This document shows, piece after piece, positions 1 through 7,797 of a DNA stretch of 17,071 nt (the first letter of the stretch is position 1; each line of letters starts with the position of its first letter). The notes under the pieces were generated by a model. That model had not been told where the DNA came from. It saw only the letters and a program-made list of their open reading frames with translations, and did not search any database. The stretch is from Bacteroidia bacterium (lineage in GTDB: Bacteria > Bacteroidota > Bacteroidia > JAESSM01 > NORP286), in the NCBI GenBank assembly GCA_016764115.1, contig JAESSM010000154.1, positions 4,975 to 22,045 on the forward strand, in the 5' to 3' direction. The position numbers and the translations under genes are program-made.

Positions 1-3000
1 GCATTTACAAGTAATATCACTGCAGATTGTAGTCCGGTTACAGTAAATTTCACAGACCTATCTACTAATTCACCAATTGGTTGGCATTGGGATTTCGGTA
101 ATGGTAATACATCAACAGACCAAAACCCAAGTGCAGTATATAAAAATGCCGGAACATATACAGTAACATTATCTGTATCAAATTTGGATGGAGGAGATTT
201 TGAAAAGAAAACAAGCTATATAACAGTATTTGCAAACCCATCTGCAAATTATACTTCAGATGTAACGTCAGGTTGCAAGCCACTTTCAGTGCAATTTACT
301 GATCAATCTGCCCCTGGTTCAGGGACCATAAATAGTTGGAGCTGGGATGCTGGAGACGGATCAACATATAATTCCCAAAATCCATCTCACAAATACAATG
401 GGGCAGGAAGTTATAATGTAAGTTTGACCGTAAAGGATGATAATAATTGCGAAAGCAAATTCTTTATTGAAGATTATATTGCAGTTAGTGATCCTCCAAC
501 AGCTAATTTTACAGGGAGCCCACTTACTGGATGTGTCAATAACCTGACCACTACTTTTAGTAACATATCAGTTCAGGGTTCTGATAACATCAGTTCTTGG
601 AAATGGGATTTTGGGGATGGAAGTACCTCCACTAGCCAAAACCCTAGTAATTCATACAGTGGTTTTGGCAGTTATGATGTTATGCTTATAGCCACAGATC
701 AAAATGCTTGTTCAGATACTTTTATTCAGACTAGCTATATTATCCTGAGCGATTTTACTGTTGACTTTGATACTGCATTATCAATCGTGTGTCCAGATTT
801 AGAAGCTCAGTTTACTGACCTCTCTACACCTAATCCAACAAGTTGGAACTGGGATTTTGGAGATGGGGACAAAAGTACGAGCCAAAATCCCGGGAATAAA
901 TACGATGCAACGGGTTCATATACTGTTAAACTTGTAGCCACAAATCAATTTGGTTGCACTGATAGTATGATCAAAAACAATCACATTGCATTTAACAAAG
1001 TAAATGCCTCCTTTACTGCAGACACCTCTAAAAATTGTGAACTACCATTAAATGTGGCATTTACCAACAATTCAACAGGAGAAAGCCCATTACAATATGA
1101 ATGGCGATCAGATATTGGCAGTTTGACCGACAATAACCAAAACTTTGCCAATAATTATAATGTTGCAGATGTGTATTATCCCAGCTTGAAAGTAACCGAT
1201 GGTAACGGTTGTACCGATTCTTTAAATATTGAACAACAAGGAGATTCCATTTGGATCGTTGAACCCATTGCAGAATTTACTACTAATATAACCTCTGGTT
1301 GTACTACTCTTTCAGTCAGTTTTTTTGATGCAAGTAAATCAACAATTGGCACTATTGATCAATGGGATTGGGATTTCGGAGACCCGGCTTCCGGTGCGAA
1401 TAATACTTCCAGCCTTCAATTTCCTGCCCATGATTATGCCGTTGATGGGAAATATTCAGTGACATTGACCATAACAAATGATATGGGTTGTACAGATGTC
1501 ATTTTAAAAACTAATTATATTTCTGTTGGTTATTTACCGGATACAGTATGGTTTACAAAAACAAAAGACACAGCGTGTCATGGGCAAAAAGTACAATTTT
1601 ACGATTCATCTTTGACAATTATCAATCAGTGGTTTTGGACATTTGGTGATGGTGGAACGGATGTACAACAGCATGCACAATATGAAGTTCAGGATACTGG
1701 ATGGGTAACTGTTCAATTACTGGCAGGCTATAATGGATGTCAGGTACTTTCTGATATGATCGATTCTGTATATGTGTTGCCTCCTAAACCAGATTTTTTT
1801 GCTAGCCCTGTCAGGCCTTGTGATCCCCCTTTTGTAGTAGATTTTACTGATCTATCACGAAAGGCTGATTCCTGGTTATGGAAAATATTTGATAGTGGTG
1901 GAGGATTGGTAACAACTTATACAGATACCAATCCTACGCACACATTTGCATCGACTGGATTTTATAACATTGAATTGGTTACTTACAGGCTGACGTGCAG
2001 CGATTCCATTAAAAGAAACAGTTATATTCAAATTTCAAGTTTGCAAGCCAATTTTGGAGTTGATACTGCTATACAGGATTTGGAGGCATGTGATCAACTA
2101 ACCGTAATTTATACAGATAGCTCTTCATCAAACTTTACTATTAATTCCTGGTACTGGGAATTTGGAGATGGAACTGATACAACAGTATTCAGGTCTGATC
2201 AAGATTTTAGCACAACTTATCCAGCTCCGCATAAATATGATAGTGTAGGAAGCTATACTGTTACTTTAACAACTACAGATGCTTCGCCTTGTACAAGATC
2301 AATAACAAGAGTTAATTATTTGACGGTTCATGGCAGTATAGCAAACTTTACATCTGATACTACAACATTTTGTGTACCGGATTCTGTAACTTTTAGTGAT
2401 GTCACATTTACTACTTCAAGTATAGTTGAAAGAGAGTGGTATTTTGGGGATGGGAACGTTGATACAGTTTCCAATTCAGCTACTCCAGGTAATAATTATA
2501 TGAATAGGGGAATTTATGATGTGACTTTACAGGTTACAGATTCTGAAGGCTGTGTTGATGATACTACGATCACTAAATATATTATTGGGACATTTCCTTA
2601 CCCTTCATACACCTTGAAAAGCACCAGAAAAGCATGTATTGGAGAGGAACTCACTTTTACAAGCACTTCAACCGGAACAGGAATGAGTTTTGTCTGGGAT
2701 TGGGGAGATACAAGCAATACAGATACTATACAAGCCAGTACAATTACACATACATGGCCCAAAGATAGCACCTATTATATCACATTAACAGTTATTGATA
2801 CCAATGGTTGTGATAGTTCTTTTATCGATTCAATGATCATTGTTCCTGATCCGATTGCAAGAATAGGCATTGATTCGATTTCTGTTGATTGTCCACCATT
2901 ACCTGTTAATTTTTCGGATTCATCAATTACTAGTTCGGATGATGTGGTAAATAGTTGGTTTTGGCAGTTCGAAGAAAACGGAACTGGCATTACTGTTCAA

Positions 3001-4425
3001 AATCCGGCTTATACATTCTTAAAAGCAGATACTTTTGATGTATTTCTTGCAGTTCAATCAGAAGTGGGATGTAGAGATACATTGATTTTACTTGACACCA
3101 TTATTGTCGGAGGCCCAAATGGATCATTTACAATGTCTCCTTTGCAATGTTGTGTTCCTTGTACAGTAACTTTTAAACCTGTTACACAGAATAACGCAAC
3201 CCAAATTTGGGATTATGGAGATGGTAGTAAAATTGATACAATTGCAGATACAGATTCACTTGTTTGGATATACAACTCTGCTGCAAATCCGCACCCATTA
3301 TTACTATTAGATGATGGTGTTGGATGTAATGAACTCCCTGCTGATGAGCCAATTGCTGATTCAATAATTATTGCGGATCCTGTTGCTGGGTTCTTTATGG
3401 ATAAAACTTTTCTCTGTAATGCAGATTCAGTATCCTTTGCGGATACTTCCAAAACAAATAACCCAAGTATCTCTCTTACTAGCTGGTTATGGGATTTCGG
3501 AGATGGAGATTCAAGTACAGCACAATTTCCATCGCATTATTTTTCTGATACAGGAGTAATCACTATAACTCTTTATGTTACAAATGAATTGAATCAGTGT
3601 GTAGCTTCCGTTTCCGACAATATAGTTGTCAATGCTGCACCTAATATGCAACTGTCCATATCTCAATTTGAGGGATGTGTTCCATTTACAGTGTCTTTTA
3701 TTGACAGCTCCAAGGCAATTAGCCCCATCAACTATCGCAGATGGTATTTTGGAGATGACAGTCCATATGATAGTATTAAAAGCACTACACATACTTATAT
3801 AGAAAGTGGAACTTATACTGTGCGATTGGTACTATACTATGGTGATGAAAAATGTAGTTCATGGCTGACTGGTGGGAAATTTATAAAGGCATATGATACT
3901 CCGGCTGCCAATTTCGAAATAGATTCAACCCTGTCCATTTTTAAAGACCTTGAAATATTTTTCTCGAATACAAGTGATATTAGTAATAGTATTGGCAATC
4001 ACGGTTATTTATGGGATTTTGACGACAAGCTCAATGTGGGAGAGAATAATTCTACTTTAGAGAATACTTCCCATACTTATTTTGATATTGGTGATTACAA
4101 TGTATCGATGATAGTTAGTAACAGCTCTTGTGCAGATACGATCGTCAAAAGTTTTTATTTTGACAATACTGATTTTTTTGTACCCAATGTATTCACTCCA
4201 TGGCCAACTAGCCCCGGAATTAATGATGAATTTAAGATTGATGGACTACCTAAAGAATCGAAATTGGTGATATTTAATCGTTGGGGGCAATTAGTTTACC
4301 GATCAGATGATTACCTTAACAATTGGGATGGAGGAACACTGGAGCCGGACATATATTATTATATTGCAACCAATGATGTAAGAAAGAAATCCTGGAAAGG
4401 ATTTGTAAAATTGATCCGCGAATAA
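1..4425 (+). CDS. Multi-PKD-domain secreted protein with T9SS type B (CHU_C-like) C-terminal domain, 5'-truncated by window edge
   Basis: The reading frame is open from base 1, so the start and signal peptide lie outside the window; 1474 residues are visible. I count 16 PKD-type units, each about 80-95 residues, with core motifs such as WHWDFGNG (residue 28), WKWDFGDG (200), WNWDFGDG (282) and WLWDFGDG (1162). Units 5, 8, 12 and 16 have degenerate cores. Fourteen units (2-15) carry one Cys near the start (as in SGCKPLSV) and one near the end (as in NGCTDSL), which suggests an intradomain disulfide. The last 85 or so residues (FFVPNVFTPWP, then FNRWGQLVYRS, WDGG and GFVKLIRE) match the gliding-motility-associated C-terminal domain that directs export and surface attachment by the T9SS in Bacteroidota. 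The gene is probably co-transcribed with porQ, 29 bp downstream. An adhesin or surface-matrix role is inferred; the ligand is unknown. Confidence 0.93.
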   Translation, partial: AFTSNITADCSPVTVNFTDLSTNSPIGWHWDFGNGNTSTDQNPSAVYKNAGTYTVTLSVSNLDGGDFEKKTSYITVFANPSANYTSDVTSGCKPLSVQFTDQSAPGSGTINSWSWDAGDGSTYNSQNPSHKYNGAGSYNVSLTVKDDNNCESKFFIEDYIAVSDPPTANFTGSPLTGCVNNLTTTFSNISVQGSDNISSWKWDFGDGSTSTSQNPSNSYSGFGSYDVMLIATDQNACSDTFIQTSYIILSDFTVDFDTALSIVCPDLEAQFTDLSTPNPTSWNWDFGDGDKSTSQNPGNKYDATGSYTVKLVATNQFGCTDSMIKNNHIAFNKVNASFTADTSKNCELPLNVAFTNNSTGESPLQYEWRSDIGSLTDNNQNFANNYNVADVYYPSLKVTDGNGCTDSLNIEQQGDSIWIVEPIAEFTTNITSGCTTLSVSFFDASKSTIGTIDQWDWDFGDPASGANNTSSLQFPAHDYAVDGKYSVTLTITNDMGCTDVILKTNYISVGYLPDTVWFTKTKDTACHGQKVQFYDSSLTIINQWFWTFGDGGTDVQQHAQYEVQDTGWVTVQLLAGYNGCQVLSDMIDSVYVLPPKPDFFASPVRPCDPPFVVDFTDLSRKADSWLWKIFDSGGGLVTTYTDTNPTHTFASTGFYNIELVTYRLTCSDSIKRNSYIQISSLQANFGVDTAIQDLEACDQLTVIYTDSSSSNFTINSWYWEFGDGTDTTVFRSDQDFSTTYPAPHKYDSVGSYTVTLTTTDASPCTRSITRVNYLTVHGSIANFTSDTTTFCVPDSVTFSDVTFTTSSIVEREWYFGDGNVDTVSNSATPGNNYMNRGIYDVTLQVTDSEGCVDDTTITKYIIGTFPYPSYTLKSTRKACIGEELTFTSTSTGTGMSFVWDWGDTSNTDTIQASTITHTWPKDSTYYITLTVIDTNGCDSSFIDSMIIVPDPIARIGIDSISVDCPPLPVNFSDSSITSSDDVVNSWFWQFEENGTGITVQNPAYTFLKADTFDVFLAVQSEVGCRDTLILLDTIIVGGPNGSFTMSPLQCCVPCTVTFKPVTQNNATQIWDYGDGSKIDTIADTDSLVWIYNSAANPHPLLLLDDGVGCNELPADEPIADSIIIADPVAGFFMDKTFLCNADSVSFADTSKTNNPSISLTSWLWDFGDGDSSTAQFPSHYFSDTGVITITLYVTNELNQCVASVSDNIVVNAAPNMQLSISQFEGCVPFTVSFIDSSKAISPINYRRWYFGDDSPYDSIKSTTHTYIESGTYTVRLVLYYGDEKCSSWLTGGKFIKAYDTPAANFEIDSTLSIFKDLEIFFSNTSDISNSIGNHGYLWDFDDKLNVGENNSTLENTSHTYFDIGDYNVSMIVSNSSCADTIVKSFYFDNTDFFVPNVFTPWPTSPGINDEFKIDGLPKESKLVIFNRWGQLVYRSDDYLNNWDGGTLEPDIYYYIATNDVRKKSWKGFVKLIRE

Positions 4426-4454
4426 TAAATAATATCCCTTTCCGTTAATTTCAC

Positions 4455-5507
4455 ATGTATAACAAAGCCTTTCTCTTTATACCTCTACTATTTTCATTTA
4501 TAAGCTCGAATGCTCAAATAGGAGGGAACAACACTTTTGAATTCCTCAATTTATCCCCGTCTGCACGAACAACAGCATTAGGTGCAAACCACATATCAAT
4601 AGTGGATGATGATGTAGATTTGGCTTTTACAAACCCTTCTTTATTAAATGAATCATTTCATTCGCAATTGAGTTTAGGAGTCATCAAATATTTTTCAGGG
4701 ATTAAATATGGTACAGCGAATTACGCTCATCAATATAAAAATTGTGGCACTTTTTTAGTCGGATTTCAATATGTTACCTATGGAGATTTTGATTATACAG
4801 ATGAAACAGGAGAAATTTTGGCCGGTTTTGGAGCCACAGATCATAACCTAAATATAGGCTGGGGAATGGCCGTAGATACTACTTATTCAATAGGTGCTAA
4901 TTTAAAAACTATTTACTCACAATATGAGGGGTACAACTCTTTAGGCTTTGCGTTGGACATTGCAGGTACCTATTATAATGAAAAGAAAAAATTGGCTGTT
5001 GCAGGCTTAATTAAGAATATGGGAACGCAAGTTGATGCTTATCGAAAAGGAAATAAGGAACCATTGCCTTTTGATATTCAGTTAGGAATTAGTAAACGAT
5101 TAGCACATGTGCCATTCAGGTTTTCCATTTTGGCGCATCATTTATACAAGTTTGATATACGATACAATGACACTAATATTGTAACAACTACCAGTTTTGT
5201 TGATGATACAACAACAAAAGCCAAAAAATATTATGCAGACAAGGCATTCCGTCATTTAGCATTTGGAGGAGAGTTGTTGTTATCAAAAGGCTTTAATGTG
5301 AGAGTTGGTTACAATCATTTAAGAAGAAGGGAACTGGATCTTCAAAATAAATTTACAATGGCTGGATTTTCCTGGGGGTTTGGTATAAAAGTTAAGAAAT
5401 TTCATTTCAGTTATGGAAGAGGTATTTTTCACGCTGCAGGCCCATCCAATCATTTTACCCTTACGGCAAGGCTTTCTGAATTTATCACATCTAAAGCGGT
5501 TAATTAG
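4455..5507 (+). CDS. porQ: Type IX secretion system protein PorQ
   Basis: A 350-residue protein with a signal peptide (MYNKAFLFIPLLFSFISSNA, cleavage near residue 20). The mature N-terminus has the PorQ-like block GGNNTFEFLNLSPSARTTAL followed by DDDVDLAFTNPSLLN (residues 51-65), typical of the PorV/PorQ β-barrel family. The remainder is alternating hydrophobic/aromatic sequence consistent with an outer-membrane barrel. In characterised T9SS systems PorQ belongs to the PorU-V-Q-Z attachment complex, which removes the cargo C-terminal domain and links the protein to the cell surface. Here it directly follows a CTD-bearing cargo gene, which fits that role. The usual T9SS core genes (porK-N, sov/sprA) are not in the window. 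A general PorP/PorV-like barrel is the alternative, but the N-terminal block favours PorQ. Confidence 0.85.
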   Translation: MYNKAFLFIPLLFSFISSNAQIGGNNTFEFLNLSPSARTTALGANHISIVDDDVDLAFTNPSLLNESFHSQLSLGVIKYFSGIKYGTANYAHQYKNCGTFLVGFQYVTYGDFDYTDETGEILAGFGATDHNLNIGWGMAVDTTYSIGANLKTIYSQYEGYNSLGFALDIAGTYYNEKKKLAVAGLIKNMGTQVDAYRKGNKEPLPFDIQLGISKRLAHVPFRFSILAHHLYKFDIRYNDTNIVTTTSFVDDTTTKAKKYYADKAFRHLAFGGELLLSKGFNVRVGYNHLRRRELDLQNKFTMAGFSWGFGIKVKKFHFSYGRGIFHAAGPSNHFTLTARLSEFITSKAVN

Positions 5508-5539
5508 TTGATTGAATAATTAGCTAATTCGTATATTCG
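5508..5539 (+). promoter_or_regulatory. Possible Bacteroidota promoter and 12-nt palindrome upstream of the exonuclease gene
   Basis: TATATTCG (5532-5539) differs by one base from the Bacteroidota -7 consensus TAnnTTTG. TTG triplets at 5508-5510 and 5512-5514 sit 17-21 bases upstream, where a -33 element would be expected. A perfect 12-nt palindrome AATTAGCTAATT (5518-5529) lies between them and could be an operator or just A/T-rich repeat material. The start codon at 5567 follows 27 bases after the box. This is a motif match only. Confidence 0.33.
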
Positions 5540-5566
5540 CAATAATTTGTATTCATTAGCATATTC

Positions 5567-6343
5567 ATGAAATTAAATCTTAACCGCCCCATAGCCTTCA
5601 TTGACCTTGAAACAACCGGTGTTGATGTTGCCAAAGACAGAATAGTAGAAATTGCAATACTTAAAGTTGCACCTGATGGCTCATCAGACATGAAACTTCA
5701 AAGAATAAATCCCGGAATGCCAATTCCAAAAGAATCTTCGGAAATACATGGTATTTATGATGATGATGTTAAAGATTCTCCAAAATTTGAGGATGTTGCT
5801 GACCTATTATCTAAACTGTTAAACGATTGTGATTTGGGTGGCTATAACTCCAACAAATTTGATGTTCCCTTATTGTTAGAAGAGTTTTATAGAGCAGAAG
5901 TGGAGCTTGATATGACCGATAAAAAGCTAGTAGATGTTCAAAATATATTTCACAAAATGGAACAAAGAACACTAGTTGCAGCTTATCAATTCTATTGTAA
6001 AAAAGATCTAACCAATGCTCACTCAGCTGATGCAGATATACAAGCCACATATGAAGTTTTGCTTTCCCAATTAGAAAAGTATGGCGAGCTGGAAAATGAT
6101 ATTGACTTTCTGCATGAGTTTTCAAAGCGCTCCAACTTCGTAGACTTTGCCGGAAGGTTTGTTTATAATGAAGAGGGTAAGGAAACCTTTAATTTTGGCA
6201 AGCACAAAGGTAAACTGGTTGAAAAAGTGATTATCCAGGAAGACCCATCTTACTATTCGTGGATGATGAAGGGCGAGTTCCCGGCCTACACTAAAATGAA
6301 ACTTAAGGAGATCAAAACCCGTGCGCAAGCTGTAAGCAATTAG
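5567..6343 (+). CDS. DnaQ-like DEDDh 3'-5' exonuclease with ExoX-like C-terminal domain
   Basis: A 258-residue protein without signal peptide or membrane segments. All exonuclease motifs are present: ExoI FIDLETTG (D13, E15), ExoII GGYNSNKFD (D99), and ExoIII AHSADADIQAT (H152 with D157, the H-x4-D of the DEDDh class). These residues bind two metal ions and hydrolyse DNA or RNA from the 3' end. The C-terminal part (about residues 190-252) contains FNFGKHKGK and YYSWMMKGEFP, resembling the small domain seen at the C-terminus of exodeoxyribonuclease X-type proteins. It is too short to be the main replicative polymerase, and the stand-alone architecture suggests a repair or nucleic-acid turnover role. 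The exact substrate cannot be told from sequence. It stands 59 bp after porQ with its own likely promoter and converges on the TPR gene downstream. Confidence 0.88.
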   Translation: MKLNLNRPIAFIDLETTGVDVAKDRIVEIAILKVAPDGSSDMKLQRINPGMPIPKESSEIHGIYDDDVKDSPKFEDVADLLSKLLNDCDLGGYNSNKFDVPLLLEEFYRAEVELDMTDKKLVDVQNIFHKMEQRTLVAAYQFYCKKDLTNAHSADADIQATYEVLLSQLEKYGELENDIDFLHEFSKRSNFVDFAGRFVYNEEGKETFNFGKHKGKLVEKVIIQEDPSYYSWMMKGEFPAYTKMKLKEIKTRAQAVSN

Positions 6344-6415
6344 CAAATTTCATTTACTATTTATCAATGTATAATGATAAAATACTTATAATTATTATTT
6401 GATAATTGCTAATTG
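6337..6415. terminator. Inverted repeat bridging two convergent stop codons; possible bidirectional terminator
   Basis: CAATTAGCAAATT (6337-6349) is complementary, apart from one extra A, to AATTGCTAATTG (6404-6415). The TAG stop of the exonuclease lies in the left arm and the TAG stop of the convergent TPR gene in the right arm. Inside the 54-base loop, ATAATGATAA (6371-6380) can pair with TTATAATTAT (6386-6395), 9 of 10 positions, around a 5-base loop. The stems are almost all A/T and there is no GC-rich stem with a T-run, so termination activity is uncertain. Confidence 0.35.
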
Positions 6416-7623
6416 TTAATGGCCAATTGATAGAGCGTTTCTGATTTTCCAATCAATGCATTAAGAAGATATAATTGAGAATTGCATTTATCTAGATCAG
6501 GATTGGTATATATATTCAATTTTGAATAATTAGTAACATTCGAAGCAATGGCACTTTGGTAATTCTCAATACATAAATCAATTTGATTTAGATTGGATGT
6601 AGCTTTAATTTGGTTCAATAAGGTTCTACCCAGGTTGACATATTCTCTGCTAACAAATGGATGATAATTGCCATAGGCTGCAAGATAAATACGCAATGCT
6701 TTGTCTTGAAGTTCAAAAGCTTTATCCCATTGCTTTTCAAAGTAATAATAGGTACCCAAATTGGTGTAGGCCTCGGCAATTAACGGATGATTCGAGGGCA
6801 GTAGTTTCAGTTTAATATCTAGCGATTTGTTGATATAGTAAATTGCATTTTTATTGTCATTTAATTCAGCATATGCAAAAGCTACATTGTTATAACATTG
6901 AGCAACTGATGGATGATTCTCTCCAAAGTTTTTCAAGAAAATCTTCTCAGCAATATTGAAAACTTTGATGGCTTTTTTGTAATAACCTAATGAACCATAG
7001 ATAATTCCTAAGTTATTATTGCTCTGAGCAATGTGAGGGTGATCATTGTCCAGAGTGGATTGTCGGATATTTAGAGCTTGAGAATGAAAAGCGAGCGCCT
7101 CTTCATAATCACTTTTCTGAATGTAGATGTTCCCAATGTTATTATAAATTGCAGCTACTTTTGGATGAAACTCTCCAACTTCTTCGATATTCAAATCAAG
7201 TGCTTTCTGATAATAGCTCAGTCCAATATTATATTCTCCTTTTTTCTTGTAAGATATTCCAAGATTATTGTAAACATTAGCCAATAATGGATTTTGAGTT
7301 TTAACAGCTAGTTCTTTTGACCATTCAAGATATCTAATTGCGCTATCAAGTTTTGCTAGATTCTTGTAATTATATCCTAATAAGTAACAACAGTAAATTA
7401 TAGAATCTACATTTTGTTTTTGTTCAAACAATACCAATGCCTTATGAAGATATTTATTCGATTCATCATAAGAACGAACCTTGGAAAGAGAATCTGCAAT
7501 TGAGATACAGTGTTTTGTTGAAGTCGCCTTATTTTGTGCGATACATTTGACGTTTATCAATGACGAAATAGCAAATAAAAAAATTATTAATACTGAGATA
7601 GATTTGGATGCGTTAACCATCAT
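6409..7623 (-). CDS. Secreted TPR-repeat protein, copy 1 (CHAT-less)
   Basis: A 404-residue protein with a signal peptide (hydrophobic stretch at about residues 8-28). It starts with two consecutive ATG codons, either of which could be used. It carries five kinesin-light-chain-like TPR units marked by His-Pro at residues 153, 195, 237, 279 and 321, exactly 42 residues apart, with NNLG/NNIG helices following. A less regular TPR-like region (about 35-140) precedes them. The tail has IYTNPDLDKC then LLNALIGKSETLYQL and stops. From family knowledge, this kind of TPR array in Bacteroidota is often followed by a CHAT caspase-like protease domain, and this tail resembles the linker before it. Neither the 65 bp downstream nor the neighbouring genes supply such a domain. 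A periplasmic or surface protein-protein scaffold role is inferred. Copies 2 and 3 are at 11152-13658. It is divergent from the TonB receptor. Confidence 0.88.
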   Translation of the reverse strand: MMVNASKSISVLIIFLFAISSLINVKCIAQNKATSTKHCISIADSLSKVRSYDESNKYLHKALVLFEQKQNVDSIIYCCYLLGYNYKNLAKLDSAIRYLEWSKELAVKTQNPLLANVYNNLGISYKKKGEYNIGLSYYQKALDLNIEEVGEFHPKVAAIYNNIGNIYIQKSDYEEALAFHSQALNIRQSTLDNDHPHIAQSNNNLGIIYGSLGYYKKAIKVFNIAEKIFLKNFGENHPSVAQCYNNVAFAYAELNDNKNAIYYINKSLDIKLKLLPSNHPLIAEAYTNLGTYYYFEKQWDKAFELQDKALRIYLAAYGNYHPFVSREYVNLGRTLLNQIKATSNLNQIDLCIENYQSAIASNVTNYSKLNIYTNPDLDKCNSQLYLLNALIGKSETLYQLAINN

Positions 7624-7646
7624 TATTGGTTGAAATTAATAATTGT

Positions 7647-7727
7647 ACGCTGATTTGTTATGATGATTATGATATACACTGATAGCCAATATCTTAACAA
7701 ATCATAGAAGATCATAAAAATCAGTGT
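7647..7727. repeat. 81-bp imperfect inverted repeat (MITE-like) in divergent promoter region
   Basis: The left arm (7647-7673, beginning ACGCTGATTTGTTATGAT) and the right arm (7701-7727, ending AAAAATCAGTGT) are imperfect reverse complements of 27 bases each, needing small gaps, around a 27-base centre. The centre contains another ACACTGAT. It occupies nearly half of the 174-bp gap between the divergently transcribed TPR copy 1 and TonB receptor genes. It codes for nothing obvious. It looks like a dispersed palindromic intergenic element; copy number elsewhere cannot be judged from one window. Confidence 0.6.
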
Positions 7728-7751
7728 GCTATTTCTATTAGACATTACTAA

Positions 7752-7782
7752 TTGCCCATTTTTAATTGATAATGTATCTTCA
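7752..7782 (+). promoter_or_regulatory. Possible promoter for the TonB receptor / DUF4249 operon
   Basis: TTG at 7752-7754 and TATCTTCA at 7775-7782 are 20 bases apart. The second differs from the -7 consensus TAnnTTTG at two positions. The GTG start at 7798 follows after 15 bases. The inverted repeat at 7647-7727 lies just upstream. Motif match only. Confidence 0.3.
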
Positions 7783-7797
7783 TGGCAAATATCTTAA

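Noticed and set aside
3213..3452. Minus-strand open frame inside the PKD gene
   Set aside because: It lies antisense within a strongly supported coding region and shows no recognisable domain; it is a shadow of the plus-strand gene. The other short antisense frames in the window were discarded for the same reason.
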